64,000 nucleotides of DNA from Pseudorasbora parva (Eukaryota; Chordata; Actinopteri; Cypriniformes; Gobionidae), in NCBI RefSeq assembly GCF_024679245.1, contig NC_090190.1, forward strand, positions 43,309,220-43,373,219, given 5' to 3'. The notes under the pieces were generated by a model that saw only the letters and a program-made list of their open reading frames with translations, did not search any database and was not told where the DNA came from. Below, in pieces: positions 40,901 through 52,255 of the stretch (positions within the stretch are counted from its first letter, which is position 1; each line of letters starts with the position of its first letter). Both the position numbers and the translations under genes were made by a program.

Positions 40901-41921
40901 AGAGAAGATTCAAGAGCAGGTTTTAAGACAGGCATTGAGAGCTCCTGTCCCAACATGCTGACGAGCCGGCTGTTCCCCTCTTGCTCAAGCCATTCTCACT
41001 CTCAAAGCGTCCGATATGTGCAAAAGAAATGCACTCACACTGACTAAACTGACACCCTGCATTTAATGAGAAACCTTTAACGTTTAATATGACATTAGTT
41101 TTGTCATGACATTTTATATTGGGATATAATTTGGTGATCATTAAAAATGCTGAGTTATGCTTTTGAGGAATAATGAGCTAGATTTTTCACTCCAAACAAC
41201 TTTTTAAATTTTAAATCTTTAAACGTGTATATTTTCAAAACTGGTGCACTATAGCCTCGCTCAACTGAACTGTGTGTGAAACGGATGATATGAGCTCAAG
41301 CAGATCTGGCAACCATGAGTTGCTGCCAAAGTGAAAGTGCAGTATTTACACTTTTTATGACTCCATTTTAATCTCAGCTAATATTCTTTGAATCAGAATA
41401 AAATGAGCATCAAAGAGTCTAATAGTGATGTTTACAGTTGCTTATGCAGGGATTTACATGCTCTTGATGGGAAACCAGGAACTTTTTGAGAATCTGATCA
41501 AGGTGAGTCTTCAGATGAGACGCAGAAAGTGAATTCTGTGTTACATGAATAAACCAGGAAATACTTATAACGTAATATGAAGTTCTTGATCTTATTATTA
41601 ATTAAATACTAATATTCTAATATATTTGAACATATAGTTCAATGTTGTAGTGTACATTATTTCACTTTATTTACTCGTATTATTTCTGAATGAATCAATT
41701 ACACGATTACCTGTGATTCCTCATGTCCTCAACCCTTCAGTTTGCTAAATTAAGTTCGACTGTCAATTGAACTGCTATCCTTCTTCACTTGGCAATCCAA
41801 AAGTTTGCAAATATGAGACTTTAGTGTTATTTTTAGATTAATGCATAACATACAAAATCAAGATTTAAGTGTATGTGAATGTGTTTCTGTACCTGAGCAG
41901 CTCATGAAGACTGAATGAATC
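37990..41921. other. Region between the two NLR copies, no recognised gene
   Basis: Mostly AT-rich sequence. At 39892-40027 an acceptor-like TTATTATAG precedes a 45-codon frame (DDVLSLDDMVQTDTIARL ... TLHKYCRK) ending in TAA. I do not recognise it, and exon-like but stop-ridden text continues to about 40330. The part close to 41480 has a donor-like AAG|GTGAGT that might end a 5' UTR exon of NLR copy 2. Nothing else is supported. Confidence 0.4.
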
Positions 41922-41971
41922 ATGGACGACACACACACATTCAGAGATGGAGATTCTTCTCCAGGATGCAG
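41922..41971 (+). CDS. NLR copy 2: first coding exon
   Basis: ATG in a good context (ATCATGG), encoding MDDTHTFRDGDSSPGC and ending at GCAG|GTACTT in phase 2. The next exon joins in frame, which supports this start. The peptide has no recognised domain. Fish NLRs of this class often begin with short exons of this kind. No signal peptide is present, as expected for a cytosolic receptor. Confidence 0.65.
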
Positions 41972-42276
41972 GTACTTCAATCTTCATATGATCTTAATGT
42001 TATAGAAGACACATTTTCTTCTCATAATTTGCCAGGGTTGGTATAGTGATCTGTTGTCTCTATCATATTCTGGTGCCGGATATACAGTATTTGGAGCCAC
42101 TCAGGGTCTTTAAACACTGTCCAAAGACACACAGATACAGTAGACAGCTGAAGATATATGACATTATCCTTGGACAGTCTCATCACTATTCAACACACTG
42201 TCTTGTGATTTAAAAAACAAATAAAAATAATTATTGACAACCAAATATTTGTTCTGATGTCTGTATTCTATTAAAG

Positions 42277-42393
42277 TAAATTTAAGGGTGACAAATCGAT
42301 CTCACCGGAGCCCAGCTGTGTGTCCATGAAGAGTGACTGGTCTATGGACAAACCAGTGCACTTTGAGGGAAAACACACATCAACTGATCTGAG
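42277..42393 (+). CDS. NLR copy 2: 117-bp N-terminal exon, copy a
   Basis: The 39-codon exon lies between CTATTAAAG and CTGAG|GTACAA, phase 2-2, encoding [18 protein letters not shown] and FEGKTHTSTDLR. The [11 protein letters not shown]...P..F motif is familiar from the start of many fish NLRC3/NLRP12-like proteins. It recurs, identical over the final 107 bp, at 43636-43752. Both copies keep frame, so the exon could be used once or twice. Confidence 0.75.
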
Positions 42394-42404
42394 GTACAAC
42401 ATTT

Positions 42405-42470
42405 CATGGATGGATGGATGGATGGATGGATGGATGGATGGATGGATAGATAGATAGATAGATAGATAGA
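42405..42470. repeat. (ATGG)n and (ATAG)n microsatellite
   Basis: Tandem ATGG followed by ATAG units directly after the 117-bp exon. A shorter version follows the duplicate exon at 43765-43800. Confidence 0.95.
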
Positions 42471-42643
42471 TCACTGCTCTTTTGCTGCTGTGTAGTGATT
42501 CGCCTTGGTGACCCGCGGCCTTGGACGTTCCTCAAGTGCACACGATCATGTGCATGTGTATGCTCAAGTTGCACAAACGTGATTTGTGAGGGCGTCTCTT
42601 TGCGAGCGCATCTTCTGAGCATGTCAGTTTGTGAACACGTGGG

Positions 42644-42698
<55 letters not shown>

Positions 42699-42862
42699 TT
42701 GTTTATATTACATTGTATAGTAGGATAGTAAAACCTGAGATTACCTACATTGTGGGAACCAGCCAGTGGTCCCCACTTTTCAAAAGGCTTATAAATCACA
42801 CAGGAGGAGTTTTTTAAGAAAGTAAAAATGCAGAATGTTTCCTGTGATGGGTAGGTTTAGGG

Positions 42863-42957
<95 letters not shown>

Positions 42958-42972
42958 TGGGTAGGTTTAGGG

Positions 42973-43012
<40 letters not shown>
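42644..43012. repeat. GT tracts and composite GATGGGTAGG repeat
   Basis: A first GT tract (42644-42697) is followed by a fish repeat with GTGGTCCCCACTTTTC and by two copies of the 20-mer GATGGGTAGGTTTAGGGGCA (42846-42865, 42956-42975), each followed by a GT tract. The arrangement matches 18036-18175. Confidence 0.85.
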
Positions 43013-43635
43013 GAAGTCAGTTGTCTTATTTTCTTTGTGAATGATTTAATTGTATTTTCTTTCTTTCTTCTTTTTGTTCAAGTATTCTTGAATGTGAGTG
43101 GCGATTGTCACCTTTTGAATGTAGCCGATATCAGTTTATTGTATCATCAACAAGGTCCATTATCTCTTTCGTTAGGAAGGGTTTATTTTATATTTATTTA
43201 TTTTGTTTGATTGTGTGGATTGTGATTTTGCTTGTTTATTTTGAGTGGGATTAATTTTGATTATTTTACTAATTTGTATGAAAGTGATAATTGAGGTTAT
43301 TGTTTGAATTGAATTGTTTTGGGCTTTTCTTTTCTTCCTTTCACCATGTCCTATTGATATTCAAGATATACTCTTATAGGTGACCACTGGATGGTATCAG
43401 AATCTTCTTTTGCTTAAATGTTATTTGTATTTGTGTATATTCTTTTGAAGTCTTGTCTTTTGTATGATTTATTCTTATAAACCCCATTTGTTCTTTCCAT
43501 TTGTTTGAAAAAGCTTTAAGATTGAATATTCATAAAATGTATCTGAGATCTTAGGCGGTGCTAGCCTCTACATGAGGTTTATCTACATGTGCTGTAATAA
43601 AATCTAAGAATTCTTGTCTCTCTATTCTATTAAAG
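43013..43635. other. AT-rich intron between the duplicated exons
   Basis: Noncoding TTTGAT/ATTTTG-rich sequence without recognised element ends. It separates the GT-rich repeat from the second copy of the 117-bp exon. Confidence 0.5.
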
Positions 43636-43752
43636 AAAATTTAAGGGTGACAAATCGATCTCACCGGAGCCCAGCTGTGTGTCCATGAAGAGTGACTGGT
43701 CTATGGACAAACCAGTGCACTTTGAGGGAAAACACACATCAACTGATCTGAG
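43636..43752 (+). CDS. NLR copy 2: 117-bp N-terminal exon, copy b
   Basis: Duplicate of 42277-42393. The last 107 bp are identical and the first 10 differ by one base (T to A), changing Ser to Arg at the junction codon. Acceptor (TATTAAAG) and donor (GAG|GTACAA) are both preserved. Phase 2-2 lets it splice after copy a or in its place, giving a tandem peptide repeat or a single unit. Near-identity implies a very recent duplication or gene conversion. Confidence 0.75.
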
Positions 43753-44099
43753 GTACAACATTTCATGGATGGATGGATGGATAGATGGATAGATAGATAA
43801 ATTTAATACTTGAGTTCAACTTTGAAGGTGCTTGAGAGTCCCATTTTTGAACTGTGACCATTGCACCAATGCAACAAGGATTGTTAGATTAATGTGCCCC
43901 ACAAGGGAGAGGGAAGGTGAAGTCCATCTAGACATATCTAACTTGGTTTTATCGACCAGCAGTTGAAAATCTCGGAAAATTTAATTGTTAAATGAATTTG
44001 TGAAAAACACCCCCAAGTATTTAAATCCTCCTGAAGCTATCTTAAAAGGAAAATGAGAATACTGTATCTTACTGGCCTCAAAGTTGACAAACAATAGTT

Positions 44100-46316
44100 C
44101 GCTCTTTTGCAAATTTATTTTGTAGCCAGAGAGGCGGACGAATTTATCCAGGATATCTCATATTACCGGCAAGGAGGAGACAGGGTTAGAAATATACAAC
44201 AAAAGGTCATCAGTATACAAAGAAAGTTTATGAACTACACCATAACGATATTCCTTCAAAACATTATGGCTACGCAGCCAAATAGCAAGAGGCTCAATAG
44301 TGAGATTGAAAAGTAAAGGGGAAAGGGGGCATCCCTGATGTGTCCCACACTGGAGAGAAAAAAAAAGGTGAATGTAAGCCATTAGTATGTACAGAAGAAA
44401 CTGGTGATGAGTAAAGAAGCTGAATCCAACAGATAAAATTGGAGTCAAACCTAAACTTTTCTAAAATAAAAAATAAACAAACCCATTCAACCCTATCAAA
44501 TGCCTTCTCGGCATCTAAAGACGGAATTATTTCTGGTGAGCCAGATGAGGGGGAAAAGAATGTTCATAAGCCTTCTAGTGTTAAAGAATGAATGTCTCCC
44601 TGGTGTAAAACCGGTCTGATCTGAGCAAATTAAAGATGGTAGTACCAACTGAAGGCGAGAGGATACAATTTTGGCTAAAATCTTAAAATCATCATTTAGG
44701 AGTGAAACTGGTTTGTAACTGCCACAAGAGGTGGGCTCTTTATCTTTCTTGAGAAGCAGGGAAATGGAAGCCTCACATAAGGATGGAGGGAGGTGTCCTT
44801 CCTTGAAAGCATCATTATACAGCCTTGCTAAGGTCGGGGTTAGTGAGGACGCAAAAGAATTGTAAAACTCTGTTGTATAGCCATCTGGGCCAGGGGACTT
44901 TCCAGATTGCATAGATTTAATCACCTCTTGTATCTGCCTCAGTGATTGGATCACCTAAATTATTAGCAGAGCCTTCATCAATTTTTGGAAAAGTTAATGA
45001 GTTGAGACACTCAAAGATTGCCAAAGAATTTGAGGAGCTCTCTGATGTATATAATGTAGAATAGTAATCTAAAAATATAGAATTAATCCCCATCTGATCT
45101 GAAACCAGTTCGCCTGCTGTCGATTTGACTTTCGCAATCCACCTAGAAGCACTAGCCATGCAAGCCTGATGAGCCAATAATTTCCCCGCTTTGTCACCGT
45201 GCTCAAAAAACGTTGCCTACATTGTCTAAGTTGCCTCGCTGTTATATTTGTCATCAGATCATATTCTGCATGCAAATGTACCCGTTTAGTATAAAGGGAA
45301 TGAGAGGGTGAAATGGCATACAATGCATCTAATTTGAACAGATCATCTGCAATCGTAGACAGGCTAGATGTTTTGGTCTTTCTTAAATGAGAAACAAAAG
45401 AACTAACCTGCCCTCTAATAAAAGCCTTGAAAGCCTCCCAAAGAGTGAGACTACTGATATCTGGAGTCTGGTTAAGTTCAAAATATAGACTGATCTGCGA
45501 CGCAACAAAATCTGATAATTTAGAGGAGTCAAATCTCCAAGAATGAGGCGCAGGTCCATTAGGGGATAAAACCACATCAATAGATACCGGAGTATGGTCC
45601 GAAATTATTACTGTGTGATATGTACAAGTATCAACACAATTTAACACTTTGTTGTCTAAGAGGAAGAAATCAATCCTGGAGAATGTATGATGTACATGTG
45701 AAAAGTATGAAAACTTTATCTTGAGGATGCTTAAATCTCCAGGGATCAGAGAGTATCAACTGAGAGGCATACTCTATTACTTTTGCTGATTTAGATAAGA
45801 AAGATTATTTAGAAGAAGATCTATCAAGTGAAACATCCTGGACCAAATTGAAATCACCCCCAAAAATCATATGGTGATCATCAACATTTGGAAGGCTTAA
45901 AAAAACTTAACAAAGAATTTGTCATCTTCCATTAGATTTAGGAGCGTAAATTGAAATTAAAATGACTGGCACATTTTGAAGTTTACCTGAGACCATCACA
46001 AAACGGCAATTAGGGTCAGAGATGGTATTGGTCTCTTCAAACATGACCTTTCGATGTATAATGATAGCAGCCCCACGGGATCTCTGAGAGAATTTGGAAT
46101 GATATAAGTGACCCATCCAGGCTCTCTTGATGCGTAGTAAATCTGTAGTTCACACGTGTGTTTCCTGCAGAAACATAATATAATAATATATAAAAAAGCC
46201 TTTAGGTGCTGTAAATGCAATAAAACGTTACCAGGCTTGACACTATTATTCATTCCTTTGATATTCCATGAGACCAGACATAGTCTCTGACGTGTTTTCA
46301 TAGCGATACTAGCCAT
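44100..46316 (-). pseudogene. LINE B ORF2 (endonuclease-RT), broken
   Basis: Blocks at 46316-45996 and 46116-45922 hold the endonuclease start, 45647-45069 its end and the linker, 44954-44496 the RT fingers (PVSLLNDDFKILAK, SDQTGFTPGRHS) and 44448-44158 the palm with YTDD. Frame changes occur between all blocks, and the C-terminal third is missing. It cannot act as it stands. Confidence 0.8.
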
Positions 46317-47271
46317 TTTATCAAATTAAAATCGTAATAAATTCTGGTAAGGCCAATACTGAAGGAAAATTAGATAAAGAGTGAGGAAGAAGGAAAAAAA
46401 GAGGGAAAGGGAATGAACAAATAAAAAAGAGAAAAAGGAGAAAAAAGGAAAATTACAGGAAACACTGAAAAAAACCACCCAATAGAAAAACTTGACTTGA
46501 CTGAGCACTCAAGCTCCACATCTTCTACCCCTTCTATCTCTCTAGGTCAATCTCCCCATGTTACCAATAATTAGAGCATTCACACACGTGTAAATAACCA
46601 CGGGACAAGTATATAAATTTCGTATATATATCCTGTTGTCAGGATGCAAATGAGCTGCTGGTTTAAGCAAGGCACTTAGGTGAAACCTAAAAAAATTGAG
46701 CAGCCCTTTAAAGAGGCATACATTAAAAGTAAAATTAAACCTAAAATTATAAGTTAATGTGGTCCCTTAACCAGTGGTCCAGTCTAGATCAGTAACAGAA
46801 CTTAAATAAACAGTAGCACTGTCATAATATAATCCCAACGCAGTATTAGTGTAAACAGAGTAAATGGCCCACTGTCAAATTAAAAGAAAAATCAACAAAG
46901 TCCCGTTGCATTAAAATGTTAAATAATAATAATAATTAAGAAAAAAATTAAACAAACTGCCACCATCACTAAATCTACATATGAAACATGAACAAGATGT
47001 ACGGCCCCTCAGTAAACCATCCATTAAACTTAATGTAAAACTTGAATTCAAAGTTAACATGACTGTTAAACCATTAGTCTGGTTCGGACCAGTCCCAGAA
47101 AATATCTTAATGTATTCACATACGCACCTCTCATATACCAACAAAAACACATTATATGCAGTAGGCCTACACATAGATGTGCAGATGTTAAAGAGAAAAA
47201 AAGCATATGGAACTAATCTCATTTCAAAAGAAAGTCGGCCCAGACAGATGTCACGTACTCTTCAGCCTCAT

Positions 47272-47970
47272 TCACAGATGAGAACGATCTTTTGCTCCCA
47301 TCTTTGGTCCTGATGGATAGCCTCGCAGGGAATAAGTCGGTCTAAGTCCCAGGTTATAAAGATCTGTCATCACCCGCCAATATTTAGACCGTTGTGCCAT
47401 CACTTCAGGTGCATAGTCCTCATATATGGTGATCGGGCTACCTTGAAACAGCAACTTGCCTCTTTTAACTCGAGCCTGACTGATGCAAACTAGAGCCCTA
47501 TGGGCCCGATCAATCTCTGGTGGTGAAGACAAAACATCCTCTCCCAAGACATCAACTAAGAGCTGAGGAAAAAAGGCAGAAAGAAGGGGTCCCTCAATCG
47601 ATTCCGGTAGGCCAACAATGCAAATGTTATTGTGGCGGCTGCGAGATTCAAGAGTCGCGACTTTAGCTAGTAGTTTAGCATTGCTGTCAGACAGAGCGGT
47701 ACAAGTAGCTTCCAGCGCAAGCATGCGTTGATCCAGAGCATTGGCACTTGTCTCAAGAAAAGCAATCTTGTAGAAATGGCCAGATACTGCAGTTTGAACG
47801 CAGTCGATCTTGCCCTCGAGTGTCGATATAGTCGACTTAAATTCAGACGAGGGCCTGACAATGTTCATCCAGTAGTTTAGCAATCCCCGCCATATTGAGC
47901 TCGCAGGAATCACTGTCAGCAATATCTGATCTGGTTTCTTTTTGCTTTGTTTACTCGATTTGGAGGTCAT
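47272..47970 (-). CDS. LINE B ORF1 (L1-type RNA-binding protein, 232 aa)
   Basis: An open frame with a basic start (MTSKSSKQSKKK), a heptad-rich coiled coil near 55-115 (STISTLEGKIDCVQ, LEATCTALSDSNAKLLAKVATLE) and the conserved core SRHNNICIVGLPE at about 115-130, then IDRAHRAL and a C-terminal YPSGPKMG region. This is the layout of L1 ORF1 (Transposase_22) proteins, which coat LINE RNA. No stop is seen, though the parent element is truncated. Confidence 0.85.
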   Translation of the reverse strand: MTSKSSKQSKKKPDQILLTVIPASSIWRGLLNYWMNIVRPSSEFKSTISTLEGKIDCVQTAVSGHFYKIAFLETSANALDQRMLALEATCTALSDSNAKLLAKVATLESRSRHNNICIVGLPESIEGPLLSAFFPQLLVDVLGEDVLSSPPEIDRAHRALVCISQARVKRGKLLFQGSPITIYEDYAPEVMAQRSKYWRVMTDLYNLGLRPTYSLRGYPSGPKMGAKDRSHL

Positions 47971-48401
47971 GTTAACAGAAGATTATCAATTTTGTCCGTG
48001 TGGTCAGTTTACAGTTGAAATAAGCTTTTAAAGGGGCTCAAGCGAAACCGTAAGTGGGAGATGTACGCAAACACATCTACTCCATTTGCTTTGCGGAAGT
48101 CGACCCCCCCCCCCCCCCCGCCCCCCAACAAGGATTGTTAAAGTCAAAATGTACTAATAGATCTACCTATCTCTGTGTCGTTTTGACCCCCCTGTAGAAA
48201 ATAGTGAATTACTCAGCCAAAATTTTAAATTCTATTGATGAATATTTACTTTGTACTTAATGTATGAAATTCTTTCAGCAGAACATGTTTGGCCAGGATC
48301 TCTGGTTGAGGTGACACAGAATGAGTCTATATGAATTATTGTCTCTGATTTCTCTAATAAATTGTATTGTCTCTGTTCTGTCCATGTTTGTCCATAATTA
48401 G

Positions 48402-48461
48402 TGACCAGTCTGCGGACACTCAAGGAACATTTAGGAGAAGACGCATGTCATATAATCTGAG
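48402..48461 (+). CDS. NLR copy 2: 60-bp exon
   Basis: The 20-codon exon lies between AATTAG and CTGAG|GTAAAA, phase 2-2, encoding DQSADTQGTFRRRRMSYNLR in frame with both neighbours. Counterpart of 12097-12156 in copy 1. It links the N-terminal peptide exons to FISNA. The short arginine-rich stretch has no assigned role. Confidence 0.75.
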
Positions 48462-48548
48462 GTAAAAAATTTCATTATAGACAAAGATATTTCACTTTCA
48501 ATTGTACTTCTTTGATTTATGTTGTAATCTAACAATTAATTTTTTCAG

Positions 48549-50345
48549 TTGTGATTCTCCACTGGACCAAAGCAAATTTAAATCAAATCTGCTGAAGAAG
48601 TTTCAGTGTCTGTATGAAGGAAGAGCACAGCAGGGAAACCCAACACTCCTGAATGAGATCTACACAGAGCTCTACATCACAGAGAGTGAAAGTGGAGAGA
48701 TCAATAATGAGCATGAGGTGAGGCAGATTGAGACACAGTCCAGGAGAGCAGCAACAGAGGACACACCAATCAAATGCAATGACATCTTTAGACCTTTACC
48801 TGGACAAGACAAACCCATCAGAACTGTGCTGACAAAAGGAGTCGCTGGCATTGGAAAAACAGTCTCTGTGCAGAAGTTCATTGTGGACTGGGCTGAAGGG
48901 AAAGAGAATCAGGACATCCAGCTCATATTTCCACTTCCTTTCAGAGAGCTCAACTTGATGAAGGACAAAACACTCAGTCTTTCAGATCTTCTTCATGTCT
49001 TTTTCCCTGAAACAAAAGAAATTGAAATATCCAGTGATGAATATAAAGTGTTGTTCATCTTTGATGGTCTAGATGAGTGTCGTCCGTCTCTGAACTTTGA
49101 GAGCAAAGTGAATCTGTGTAAAATATCTGAACCAGCCTCAGTGGACGTGCTGCTGATGAACCTCATTAAGGGGAATCTGCTTCCCTCTGCTCTCATCTGG
49201 ATCACCTCCAGGCCAGCAGCAGCTGATCTCGTCCCCTCTGAGTGTGTCCATCGAGTGACAGAGGTACGAGGCTTCAATGACCCACAGAAGGAGGAATACT
49301 TCAGGAAGAGGATCAGTGATCAGAGTCTGGCCAATACAATCATCACATACCTGAAGTCCTCAAGGAGTCTCCACATCATGTGCCACATCCCAGTGTTCTG
49401 CTGGATCTCAGCCACTGTTCTAGAGAAGATGTTGAGTGAAGCAGAGAGAGGAGAGATTCCCAAGACTCTCACTCAAATGTACACACACTTCCTGATCATT
49501 CAGACCAACATCAAACATGAGAAGGACTACAAGAAGAAAGTGAAAGATGAAGACATGATTCTGAAACTGGGGAAACTGGCGTATCAGCAGCTTGTGAAAT
49601 GCAACCTGATCTTCTATGAGGAAGACCTGAGAGAGTGTGGCATTGATGTGACAGAAGCAACAGTGTACTCAGGATTGTGCACTCAGATCTTCAGAGAGGA
49701 GTTGGGCTTGTATCAGGGGAAAGTCTTCTGCTTTGTTCATCTGAGCATCCAGGAACATCTAGCAGCTCTATATGCACACATCTCCTTTATGAAAAAAAAA
49801 AAAATTGTCTTTGACCAAATTGTTAAACAAAATGTCTTCTTTAAATTGTTAAACTGGTTAAAATATCATTTATTATCTGAGCTGCATCAGAGAGCTGTGG
49901 ATGAGGCTTTACAGAGTAATAATGGACATCTGGACCTTTTCCTGCGTTTCCTTCTGGGTCTCTCATTGGAGTCCAATCAGACTCTCTTACGAGAACTACT
50001 GACACAGACAGGAAGATGCTTCTACAACAAAGAGGAAACAGTTCAGTACATCAAACAGAAGATCAGGAAGAATCCCTCTCCAGAGAGATCCATCAATCTG
50101 TTCCACTGTCTGAATGAACTGGGTGACGATTCACTGATGCAGGAGATCCAAGATTATCTGAGATCTGGAGAAATAAGGAAAAACAAACTCTCCTCTTCCC
50201 AGTGGTCAGCTCTGGTTTATGTGTTGCTGACATCAGAGAAGAAGATGGATGTTTTTGATCTAAGGGAGATTACTGGAGCACAAAATACAGCAGATGAAGT
50301 TCTTCAAAAGCTGTTGCCTGTGGTTAAAGAATCCAGATTAGTTAA
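48549..50345 (+). CDS. NLR copy 2: FISNA-NACHT exon (fish NLR receptor)
   Basis: The 1797-bp (599-codon) exon runs from TTTTTCAG to a GTAAGT donor. FISNA region ([25 protein letters not shown]) covers about residues 5-75. The NACHT domain follows: P-loop [10 protein letters not shown] near 98-107, then FPLPFRELN, Walker [11 protein letters not shown] near 170-180, [11 protein letters not shown], and [15 protein letters not shown] of the superhelical part. The C-terminal half is the winged-helix/NOD2-like helical region ([25 protein letters not shown]). Such proteins are cytosolic nucleotide-dependent immune sensors, often called NLRC3-like or NLRP12-like. No defect is visible. An upstream in-frame Met at 48502 lies in the intron and is not the start. 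Confidence 0.92.
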
Positions 50346-50413
50346 GTAAGTCACACTGACAGCAATCACTACACTGATAAAACACAATTTATGATTAAGC
50401 ATGTGCTTTTATA

Positions 50414-51622
50414 CAACACATTCTCACACCCAACTCGTCACATATGGACGCTTGACCAGGACCCCTTGTCGTCACTTTTCAACGAACTGGGCGTACCTTT
50501 ATCGTCAATTTTTGACGCGCTGGGTGCTCCATTAATTTCAATGAGAAACCTTTGGCGTCATACACAGACGCATTTAATTCTTTGCGTTGTAAAAGCAGAC
50601 ATGATTTTATTAATATTTAAAGGCTACTTTTATATTTTGGAGCAACTAACCCAACTCCTACCCTAAACCTACCCACATCTAAACAATATAAAACACATAC
50701 CAGGCAAATAAATGTACAGTCACAAGTATTTATTGCAAAATCTGACCAAAACAGTATAAAAGTATTAGCTCATGTTGCATTCCAAATCTTCTGAAGTCAT
50801 ACGATGTCTTCATGTGAAGAACAGAGTTGATCTTGATGTTTTAATTGCTGAAATGATGATCCCGCTGCCCCGTGAACGAACTCATTCATATCTCATTCAA
50901 ATAATTCAAAAGACTCCTGAGCATGACGCAATCGGTCACAAGACACAGGAGAGCCAATGACATTTTACAATCAATGCTGACGTAATGACGCAATTGGTCA
51001 CAAGACATTTGAGAGCCAATGCAATTTCACAATGAAATCTGAAGTACGGGCGGCAATATTTGAAATTTGTTCGTGATCTTCGACGGATGGAGATGCTGAT
51101 CACTTTTGGGGATTTTCTTCATGCAAATCAATCGTTTGGCTTCGGAAAACTTGGATTATTTAACTTTTTTGAATAACTGGTGGATGCAGTCGTATGTTAT
51201 ATCCTGTGTTTTATATCATGTTCACACAAATGGGTAGGTTTAGGGATGGAGTGGGGTTGGGTTACATGTTAAAATGTGTCTAATCATGTTAAAATGTGTC
51301 TAAATAGCGTAAATAAAATAAATGTAAATGAAATTATGCTTGCTGATTTAATTGAGAAGCACACTCCAACATGTCATAATGGCAAAATTATAAACCAATA
51401 AATATTTTCAATAAATAAATCAAAAAATAAGTTTCACCATGATGATAATATTCCCATTCCCATTGCGTCTGTGTATGACGCCAAAGGTTTCTCATTAAAA
51501 AGAAAGGAGCACCCAGTGCGTCGAAAATTGACGATAAAGGTACGCCCAGTTCATTGAAAAGTGACGACAAGGGGTCCGGGTCAAGCATCCATATGTGACG
51601 AGTTGGGTGTGAGAATGTGTTG
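50414..51622. mobile_element. Long-TIR DNA element, 1.2 kb, in NLR copy 2 intron
   Basis: Terminal inverted repeats of about 160 bp begin CAACACATTCTCACACCC, with few mismatches between arms. Flanks TTTTATA (50407-50413) and TTTCATA (51623-51629) suggest a 7-bp target duplication with one change. NLR copy 1 has the unoccupied site at the same intron place (CTTTCATACCAAAGC near 17020-17034). No coding capacity is evident. The superfamily is not clear to me. Confidence 0.8.
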
Positions 51623-51832
51623 TTTCATACCAAAGCAATGAAGGAGCAAAGTTTCCATATAATCCCATCACTGGCAATGAGCAGGAGAGTTTATTCTATA
51701 ATTGCTGCTGGTATCAGTTCACCATGTCTTTAGCTGTCTATCATATGTTGCTGCCCTGTTAAAAAGCTGCACAATACATTTAAATAGACATCTTTTAATT
51801 GTATACTATTTGAGTAGGCCTATATACACTCA

Positions 51833-52087
51833 CCTAAAGGATTATTAGGAACATCTGTTCAATTTCTCATTAATGCAATTATCTAATCAACCAATCACAT
51901 GGCAATTGCTTCAATACATTTAGGGGTGTGGTCCTGGTCAAGACAATCTCCTGAACTCCAAACTGAATGTTTGGGGCCGGTCTGAGTATTTCACAATCTG
52001 CTCAGTTACTGGGATTTACACACACAACCATTTCTAGGGTTTACAAAGAATGGTGTGAAAAGGGAAGAACATCTAGTATGCGGCAGT
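51833..52087 (+). mobile_element. Tc1/mariner fragment, 5' part
   Basis: It starts TATACACTCACCTAAAGGATTA and contains GTATTTCACAATCTGCTCAG and CAACCATTTCTAGGGTTTAC, the terminal repeat and N-terminal helix-turn-helix region of a common fish Tc1-like transposon (recalled). It is truncated at CGGCAGTC, where a LINE-type tail begins. Confidence 0.7.
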
Positions 52088-52250
52088 CAATCAATCAATC
52101 AATAAACTTTATTTATAGAGCGCTTTTACAATGATGATTGTTTCAAAGCAGCTTCAGTGTTAAACATGACAAAATTGCAACAAAATTTGATTTGGCTGTA
52201 ACAGTCTTTCTGGAGAAAACAGTGATGTTATCAGCTTATTTTAATTTATC
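52088..52250 (-). mobile_element. 3' end of a LINE-type element with (TTGA)n tail
   Basis: On the minus strand the sequence AAAGCGCTCTATAAATAAAG is followed by TTGATTGATTGATTG, the usual 3' terminus of several fish LINE families. Only the 3' untranslated tail is present. Confidence 0.55.
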
Positions 52251-52255
52251 ATATA

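Larger units (their letters stand above)
43887..48125 (-). mobile_element. L1-like LINE (LINE B) with 15-bp target duplication, 3'-truncated
   Basis: Perfect duplications CAACAAGGATTGTTA flank it (43872-43886, 48126-48140). On the minus strand it begins with a G-rich tract, then ORF1 (47970-47272) and a broken ORF2 with endonuclease (VSWNIKGMN, ISIYAPKSNG), RT (SGKSPGPDGYTTEFY, GTHQGCPLSPLLFN, YTDD) and a piece beyond, stopping inside ORF2 after SLVGHIN. The rest of ORF2, the 3' UTR and the poly(A) are absent although the target duplication is intact. ORF2 has several frameshifts. It lies antisense in an intron of NLR copy 2. Confidence 0.85.

Noticed and set aside
48502..48548. Met at 48502 as the start of NLR copy 2
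   Set aside because: It lies before the TTTTTCAG acceptor, and upstream exons join in phase at 48549. The extra residues are intron translation.
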